A stretch of 64,000 nt of DNA from JAVVHH01 sp963835135 (GTDB lineage: Bacteria > Pseudomonadota > Alphaproteobacteria > Acetobacterales > Acetobacteraceae), in the NCBI GenBank assembly GCA_963835135.1, contig CAWIEF010000003.1:682001-746000 (forward strand), in the 5' to 3' direction. Positions 58,907 to 64,000 of this stretch are shown here, in pieces; positions within the stretch are counted from its first letter, which is position 1, and each line of letters starts with the position of its first letter. A program made the position numbers and the translations under genes. The notes below the pieces were generated by a model. The model saw only the letters and a program-made list of their open reading frames with translations. It was not told the DNA's origin and made no database searches.

Positions 58907-59988
58907 ATATCGTCGACCGGCTCCGGCTGATCCGCACCGAGGGCGTCGGACCCATCACCTACCGCCGCCTGCTCGACCGCTACCGGAGCCCGGCCGACGC
59001 CCTGGATGCACTGCCGGCGCTGGCCCGCGCCGGCGGCCGCGCCTCGATCCGGATCCCGAGCACCGCAGAGATCACCCGCGAGATCGACCAGGTCGCCGCC
59101 GTCGGCGCCCGCCTGCTGTTCCTCGGCGACCCCGACTACCCCGCGCTCCTGGCCAGCACGGATGGGGCGCCGCCCGCCATCGCTGTCCAGGGCGACCCGG
59201 CCGCGCTCAACCGCCGCGCCGTCGCGCTCGTCGGCGCGCGCAACGCATCGACCAACGGGAAACACATGGCCGACCTGTTGGCCTACGATCTTGCCAGTGC
59301 AGGTCTGGTCGTCGTCTCCGGCATGGCGCGCGGCATCGATACGGCGGCCCATACCGGCGCGCTCCGAGCCGGGCAGACGGTGGCGGCCATCGCCGGCGGG
59401 ATCGACAACACCTACCCGGCCGAGAATGCCGAGTTGCAGCGCCGGGTCGCCGAGGGCGGGGCCGTGGTCGCGGAGGCCCCGTTCGGCACCGCCCCGCAGG
59501 CGCGGCATTTCCCCCGCCGCAATCGGGTGATCGCCGGGCTTTCGCTGGCGGTGATCGTCGTCGAAGCGGCGCCCAAATCCGGCAGCCTCATCACGGCCCG
59601 CCTCGCTGCCGAAATGGGCCGCGACCTGTTTGCCGTCCCCGGCTCTCCGCTCGATGCCCGCTGCCGCGGCTCGAACGACCTCATCCGCACCGGCGCGCAT
59701 CTCGTCGAGAGCGCCTCCGACGTCGTGGCTTTCCTGCCCGAGCTGCACAGCGCGACCAGGATTGGCATCGCCGAGCCGCCCGAACCGTTCACGCCGCCGA
59801 CCGCCGACCTCAGCCAAATCCGCCGCACGCTCTTGGAAAATCTCGGGCACGACCCCACCCAGATCGATCAGCTGATCCGGCAAAACGGGCTCCCCAGCGC
59901 TGCCGTGCATGCCGCACTCCTGGAGCTGGAACTCGGCGGCCAGGTCAGCATCCTACCCAACAACCGGGTCTGCCTGGTCGGCCTGTAA
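58903..59988 (+). CDS. dprA: DNA-processing protein DprA
   Basis: Loads RecA on incoming single-stranded DNA during transformation. GTG start at 58903 overlaps the plsY stop. The 361 residues have an N-terminal helix-hairpin-helix/SAM-like part (NIVDRLRLIRTEGVGPITYRRLLDRY), the Rossmann-like domain with VALVGARNASTNGKHMADLLAYDLASAGLVVVSGMARGIDTAAHTGAL, GGIDNTYPAENAEL, NRVIAGLSLAVIVVEAAPKSGSLITARLAAEMGRDLFAVPGSPLDARCRGSNDLIRTGA, and a C-terminal winged-helix (DPTQIDQLIRQNGLPSAAVHAALLELELGGQV). Confidence 0.96.
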   Translation: MNIVDRLRLIRTEGVGPITYRRLLDRYRSPADALDALPALARAGGRASIRIPSTAEITREIDQVAAVGARLLFLGDPDYPALLASTDGAPPAIAVQGDPAALNRRAVALVGARNASTNGKHMADLLAYDLASAGLVVVSGMARGIDTAAHTGALRAGQTVAAIAGGIDNTYPAENAELQRRVAEGGAVVAEAPFGTAPQARHFPRRNRVIAGLSLAVIVVEAAPKSGSLITARLAAEMGRDLFAVPGSPLDARCRGSNDLIRTGAHLVESASDVVAFLPELHSATRIGIAEPPEPFTPPTADLSQIRRTLLENLGHDPTQIDQLIRQNGLPSAAVHAALLELELGGQVSILPNNRVCLVGL

Positions 59989-60094
59989 CGTCCGTACGAT
60001 ACATCCCAGGTTGACGTTGGCAGTCGCCACTGCCAGTTGTCCGGTCATCGGTGGCAGCGGGACATCCCCGGCGAGGCCCACATCTAAGGATGCC

Positions 60095-62710
60095 ATGACG
60101 GACGTCGTCGTCGTCGAATCGCCCGCTAAAGCCAAGACAATCAACAAATATCTTGGCGACAACTTCACCGTGCTGGCCAGCTTCGGCCATGTGCGCGACC
60201 TGCCGCCGAAGGACGGCAGCGTCCGGCCGGAGGAAGGATTCGCGATGGACTGGGCGGCCGACGAGCGTGGCACACGGCAGGTCGCGGCCATCGCCAAGGC
60301 CGTCAAGGGCGCCGGCACGCTCTATCTGGCCACCGACCCGGATCGTGAGGGCGAGGCGATCTCATGGCATGTCCGCGCCATGCTCGAGGAGAAGCGGGCG
60401 CTGCGCGGCGTCGACGTCAAGCGCATCACCTTCAACGAGATCACCAAGTCGGCGATCATCTACGCCATCGAGCACCCTCGCGAACTCGACCAGCCGCTGA
60501 TCGAGGCATACCTCGCGCGACGGGCATTGGATTACCTCGTCGGCTTCACGCTCTCGCCGGTGCTGTGGCGCAAGTTGCCCGGCAGCCGCAGCGCTGGACG
60601 CGTGCAATCGGTGGCGCTCCGGCTGGTGTGCGAGCGGGAAGCCGAGATCGAGGTGTTCCGCCCGCGGGAGTATTGGACGGTCGAGGCGCATTGCCTGACA
60701 CCCGCCAACGCGCCGTTCACTGCCAGGCTCACTCATCTGGACGGCAAGCGGCTCGACCAGTTCGATTTGAACAATGCCGAGACGGCCGAGGCGGCGCGGC
60801 GCACGGTCGAGGCCGGGCGTTTCGTGGTCGCGTCGGTCGAGCGCCGCCGGGTCAAGCGGAACCCGCCGGCCCCGTTCACCACCTCGACGTTGCAGCAAGA
60901 GGCCAGCCGCAAGCTCGGGATGGGCGCGCAGGCCACCATGCGATGTGCCCAGCAGCTCTACGAGGGCGTCGAACTGCATGGCGAGACCACCGGCCTGATC
61001 ACCTACATGCGGACCGACGGCGTGCAGATGGCGCGCGAAGCGATGATGGCCATTCGCAACCATGTCAGCGAGAGCTACGGCGCCGAATACATCCCCGGCG
61101 CGCCCCGCGAATACACCAGCAAGGCCAAGAACGCCCAGGAAGCGCACGAGGCGATCCGGCCGACGGACGTGAGCCGCACGCCGGACCAGGTGGCCCGCTA
61201 CCTCTCCGGCGAGCAGCTCCGGCTCTACGAACTCGTGTGGAAGCGCGCCGTCGCCAGCCAGATGCAGTCGGCCGAACTCGATCAGGTCGCCGTCGAGTTG
61301 ACCAGTGGCGGCACCAAATTGCGCGCCACCGGCTCGATCATCGCGTTCGACGGATTTCTCAAGCTGTATCGCGAGGACGTGGACGATGCGCCCGAGGGCG
61401 CTGCCGCCGACGAGAGCCGCATGCTGCCGCCGATGCACGAGCGCGACCCGATCGCGCACGACCGCGTCTCCGCCGAGCAGCATTTCACCCAGCCGCCGCC
61501 GCGTTATTCGGAAGCGAGCCTGGTCAAGAAGATGGAGGAGCTCGGCATCGGCCGACCGAGCACCTACGCCAGCATCCTGACCGTTCTGCGCGACCGCAAC
61601 TACGTCCGCATGGACAACAAGCGGTTCATCCCGGAAGACCGGGGCCGGCTGGTCACCGCGTTCCTGACCAGCTTCTTCGAACGATACGTGGACACAGGCT
61701 TCACCGCCTCGCTCGAGGAGCAACTCGACGACATCTCCGGCGGACGGGCCGACTGGCGCCGGGTGATGCAGGCATTCTGGGAGCAGTTCTCCAAGGCGGT
61801 CGAGCAGACGCGCGACCTCAAGATTTCGGACGTGATCGACTCGCTGGACCGCGATCTCGGGCCGCATTTCTTCCCCGTGCCCGCCGATGGCGGCGATCCG
61901 CGGGAGTGCCCGGCCTGCCGAGCCGGCCGGCTCGGGCTGAAGCTCGGGCGTCACGGGAGCTTCATCGGCTGCTCCAACTACCCGACTTGCGAATACACCC
62001 GCCGGCTGGCCGTCGATGGCGGCGAAGAGAACGGCGAGACGCTCAAGGAGGGTAAGCGCGATCTCGGCACCCATCCCGAGAGCGGAGAGCCCGTCACGGT
62101 CCGCCGGGGACCCTATGGCCTGTATGTCCAACAGGGCGAGGCGGACCCGGAGGACAAAAAGAAGAAGCCGCGCCGGACCGCAATCCCGCGCGGCATGGAT
62201 GGCGAACAGATGACGCTCGAGCAGGCGCTCGGCCTGCTGTCGCTGCCGCGGCTGGTCGGATTGCATCCCGAGCGCGGCGAGCCCATCGAGGCCGGCATCG
62301 GCCGGTTCGGCCCGTTCGTGAAGATGGGCGCCATCTTCGCCTCGCTCGACAAGGACGACGACGTCCTCCACGTCGGCCTCAACCGGGCCGTCGACGCGCT
62401 CGCCAAGAAGCTCGACAGCGTCCGCAGCCTCGGCACGCATCCGGGCGACAAGCAGCCGGTGGTGGTGCGCAAGGGCCGGTTCGGCCCGTATGCGCAGCAC
62501 GGCAATACAGTCGCGACCCTGCCGCGCGATCTCGGGATGGACGAGATCGGGCTCGAGGCGGCCGTGTCGCTGCTCAAGGAAAAGGGCAAGGCGCTCAAGC
62601 CGCGGCCGGGCAGCAAGAAGCCGGCGGCCAAGGCGAAGCCGTCCGGAAAGCCGGGCGCTGCACCAAAGCGTGCCAGCAAGCCAAAAGCCGCCGCCAAGAC
62701 AGCGGGCTGA
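60095..62710 (+). CDS. topA: DNA topoisomerase I
   Basis: Type IA topoisomerase that relaxes negative supercoils. Start at ATG 60095 (MTDVVVVESPAKAKTINKYLGDNFTVLASFGHVRDLP). The 871 residues have the TOPRIM domain (LYLATDPDREGEAISWHV), GFTLSPVLWRKLPGSRSAGRVQSVALRLV, the active-site Tyr in GLITYMRTDGVQM, and one C4 zinc element, CPACRAGRLGLKLGRHGSFIGCSNYPTCEY, followed by further topo C-terminal repeats (GRFGPFVKMG, GRFGPYAQHG). The tail is Lys/Ala/Pro-rich (LKPRPGSKKPAAKAKPSGKPG). The last 41 bases overlap the probable rnr start. Confidence 0.97.
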   Translation: MTDVVVVESPAKAKTINKYLGDNFTVLASFGHVRDLPPKDGSVRPEEGFAMDWAADERGTRQVAAIAKAVKGAGTLYLATDPDREGEAISWHVRAMLEEKRALRGVDVKRITFNEITKSAIIYAIEHPRELDQPLIEAYLARRALDYLVGFTLSPVLWRKLPGSRSAGRVQSVALRLVCEREAEIEVFRPREYWTVEAHCLTPANAPFTARLTHLDGKRLDQFDLNNAETAEAARRTVEAGRFVVASVERRRVKRNPPAPFTTSTLQQEASRKLGMGAQATMRCAQQLYEGVELHGETTGLITYMRTDGVQMAREAMMAIRNHVSESYGAEYIPGAPREYTSKAKNAQEAHEAIRPTDVSRTPDQVARYLSGEQLRLYELVWKRAVASQMQSAELDQVAVELTSGGTKLRATGSIIAFDGFLKLYREDVDDAPEGAAADESRMLPPMHERDPIAHDRVSAEQHFTQPPPRYSEASLVKKMEELGIGRPSTYASILTVLRDRNYVRMDNKRFIPEDRGRLVTAFLTSFFERYVDTGFTASLEEQLDDISGGRADWRRVMQAFWEQFSKAVEQTRDLKISDVIDSLDRDLGPHFFPVPADGGDPRECPACRAGRLGLKLGRHGSFIGCSNYPTCEYTRRLAVDGGEENGETLKEGKRDLGTHPESGEPVTVRRGPYGLYVQQGEADPEDKKKKPRRTAIPRGMDGEQMTLEQALGLLSLPRLVGLHPERGEPIEAGIGRFGPFVKMGAIFASLDKDDDVLHVGLNRAVDALAKKLDSVRSLGTHPGDKQPVVVRKGRFGPYAQHGNTVATLPRDLGMDEIGLEAAVSLLKEKGKALKPRPGSKKPAAKAKPSGKPGAAPKRASKPKAAAKTAG

Positions 62711-64000
62711 ACGAACGCCGGGCAAGCTCCCCACCAGCGACGAGATCCGCCGCTTCGTAGCCGAGGCACCCGGCCGCGTCGGCAAGCGCGAGATCGCCCG
62801 CGAGTTCGGCATCGCGCCCGACGACAAGCTGGCCTTGCGTTCGTTGTTGGCCGAACTCAAGACCGACGGCACCATCGCGCCCGCCGGTCACCGGCGCTTC
62901 ACCGGCCCGGCACGCACGCCTGACGCCATGGTCGTCCGCATCACCGGCACCGATCCCGACGGTGAGGCGATCGGCCGCCCCGTCGAGTGGCCCGGTGGCG
63001 GCACGCCCCCGCTCGTGTTCATGCGGCCGGAGCGGCGGGACCAGCCTTCGTTGGTGCCTGGCGAGCGGGTGCTGGCGCAACTGAAGTCGATCGGCGGTGG
63101 AAGATACGAGGGGCGCACCCTGCGCCGCCTCACCGACCAGCCGGGCCGCCTGCTGGGCGTCTATCAGCCGCGATCGGGCGGGACCGGGCGCATCGAGCCA
63201 ATCGACCGTCGGGTCAAGGCGGAGTGGCGCGTGCCGGCAGGCGAGGACGGCGGGGCCGAGCCGGGCGAGATCGTCGTCGCCGTGCCGCTTCCGCATGGCG
63301 GGGCCGGGCTGAAGCCGGTCCGCATCGTCGAGCGGTTGGGTCCGATGGGGGATGCCGGCTCGATTAGCCGGATCTGCATCGTCACGCACGAGATTCCTGA
63401 CGAGTTCCCTGCCGACGCCCTCGAGCAAGCCAGCCGTGCCGGCCCGGTCTCGGCCGCCGGCCGTGAAGACCTCCGCGCCATCCCGCTCGTGACGATCGAT
63501 GGCGAGGACGCGCGGGATTTCGACGACGCGGTCTGGGCCGAGCCGGACGGCGACGGCTTCCGGCTGATCGTCGCGATCGCCGACGTGTCGCACTACGTCC
63601 ACCCCGGCTCGCCACTCGACCGCGAGGCGCGGCATCGCGGCAATAGCGTCTACTTCCCCGATCGCGTCGTCCCGATGCTGCCCGAAGCGCTCTCGAACGG
63701 CTGGTGCAGCCTGCGCCCCGGCGAGGATCGCGGCTGTCTGTTTGCCGAAATGCGGATCGGCGCCGATGGCCACGCGACCACGCACCGGTTCGGCCGGGGC
63801 CTCATGCGCAGCGCCGCCCGCCTCACCTATGACGAGGCGCAAGCCACCCGAGACGGCGCGGCGATAGCGCCGCTATTCGCCGCCTACCGCGCGCTCCTCG
63901 TCGCCCGGCAGGCCCGCGGCACGCTGGACCTCGATCTGCCGGAGCGGCAAGTGAGGCTCAAGGACGGCAAAGTCGAGGATGTCCGCCCGCGCCAGCGCCT
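62670..64000 (+). CDS. rnr: Ribonuclease R (partial, runs off the window)
   Basis: 3'-5' exoribonuclease of the RNB family; the 3' end lies beyond base 64000. No ATG precedes the conserved part. The best start is a GTG at 62670 inside topA, giving MPASQKPPPRQRAERTPGK then LPTSDEIRRFVAEAPGRVGKREIAREFGIAPDDKLALRSLLAEL, a helix-turn-helix as in RNase R. Next come cold-shock domains (VRIRTGT-like VVRITGTDPDGEAIGRPVEW, RIVERLG) and the catalytic RNB domain: IDGEDARDFDDAVWAE with metal-binding Asp residues, VAIADVSHYVHPGSPLDREARHRGNSVYFPDRVVPMLPEALSNG. 443 codons are visible out of about 700-750. The start is uncertain. Confidence 0.9.
   Translation, partial: MPASQKPPPRQRAERTPGKLPTSDEIRRFVAEAPGRVGKREIAREFGIAPDDKLALRSLLAELKTDGTIAPAGHRRFTGPARTPDAMVVRITGTDPDGEAIGRPVEWPGGGTPPLVFMRPERRDQPSLVPGERVLAQLKSIGGGRYEGRTLRRLTDQPGRLLGVYQPRSGGTGRIEPIDRRVKAEWRVPAGEDGGAEPGEIVVAVPLPHGGAGLKPVRIVERLGPMGDAGSISRICIVTHEIPDEFPADALEQASRAGPVSAAGREDLRAIPLVTIDGEDARDFDDAVWAEPDGDGFRLIVAIADVSHYVHPGSPLDREARHRGNSVYFPDRVVPMLPEALSNGWCSLRPGEDRGCLFAEMRIGADGHATTHRFGRGLMRSAARLTYDEAQATRDGAAIAPLFAAYRALLVARQARGTLDLDLPERQVRLKDGKVEDVRPRQR

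Noticed and set aside
1..64000. CRISPR arrays, insertion sequences, prophage or integrase genes
   Set aside because: No regularly spaced repeats, transposase or integrase motifs were seen in either strand.

Overview
The window is 64 kb of very GC-rich DNA, densely packed and free of insertion sequences, prophage genes and CRISPR arrays. It looks like the chromosome of a flagellated alphaproteobacterium, most likely in the Rhodospirillales/Acetobacteraceae. The evidence is FliX beside flgI, sigma-54 flagellar promoters, an alphaproteobacterial DksA with most zinc cysteines missing, a GTTC-N7-GTTC type LexA box, the run trpE-trpG-trpD-trpC-moaC-moeA-lexA, and a periplasmic PQQ-type sugar dehydrogenase with an OprB porin.

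Region by region. 0.1-2.3 kb holds a sensor histidine kinase with a coding tandem repeat and an unknown gene. 2.5-12.4 kb is a flagellar block: flgF-flgG-flgA-flgH, then a reverse-strand solute-binding protein, dksA and fliX, then flgI, a rod-binding protein and a FlgN-like gene running on into a glycosyltransferase and an OtnK-type kinase. 12.4-17.8 kb (reverse) has an H1-like Lys/Ala-rich protein, prpC, glmS and glmU. 17.8-26.9 kb is an accessory stretch: gph, a DUF3108 protein, tRNA-Val(CAC), a large membrane protein, a reverse cluster pcm-GNAT-aldolase-M20 peptidase, a VOC protein and a DUF993 protein. 27-35 kb is core: truB-rpsO-pnp, a nitronate-monooxygenase-like gene, secG-pyrG-kdsA. 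35.1-38.5 kb (reverse) is a sugar-oxidation cassette of porin, PQQ dehydrogenase and dihaem cytochrome c. 38.6-43.1 kb has eno-ftsB, trmN6/DUF2007, a polyprenyl diphosphate synthase and tpiA. 43.3-51.5 kb is ppiD-trpEGDC-moaC-moeA-lexA. 51.6-54.7 kb (reverse) is comEC and a GT8 glycosyltransferase. 54.7-64 kb is gltX-pyrB-pyrC-like-plsY-dprA-topA-rnr, with rnr cut by the window edge.

How the genes work together. The flagellar genes build the rod, P-ring and L-ring. Two perfect GG-N10-GC sigma-54 promoters (before flgF and flgI) share an upstream CCCGGCA element at the same distance, which with fliX points to FlbD/FliX-type class II control. glmU and glmS supply UDP-GlcNAc, kdsA supplies Kdo, plsY phospholipid. 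Genes are tightly coupled: many start codons overlap the previous stop (ATGA, TAATG, TGATG, GTGA).

No clearly new multi-gene system was found. The best leads are the paired sigma-54/enhancer architecture, the LPGG tandem repeat inside a kinase ATP domain, the sugar-oxidation cassette set into the pyrG-kdsA-eno-ftsB neighbourhood, the GT4/OtnK pair on the end of the flgI operon, the pcm-GNAT-aldolase-M20 cluster with its 32-bp perfect palindrome, and the membrane protein carrying an NPDV-type domain beside tRNA-Val. No gene-free stretch exceeds 300 bases.
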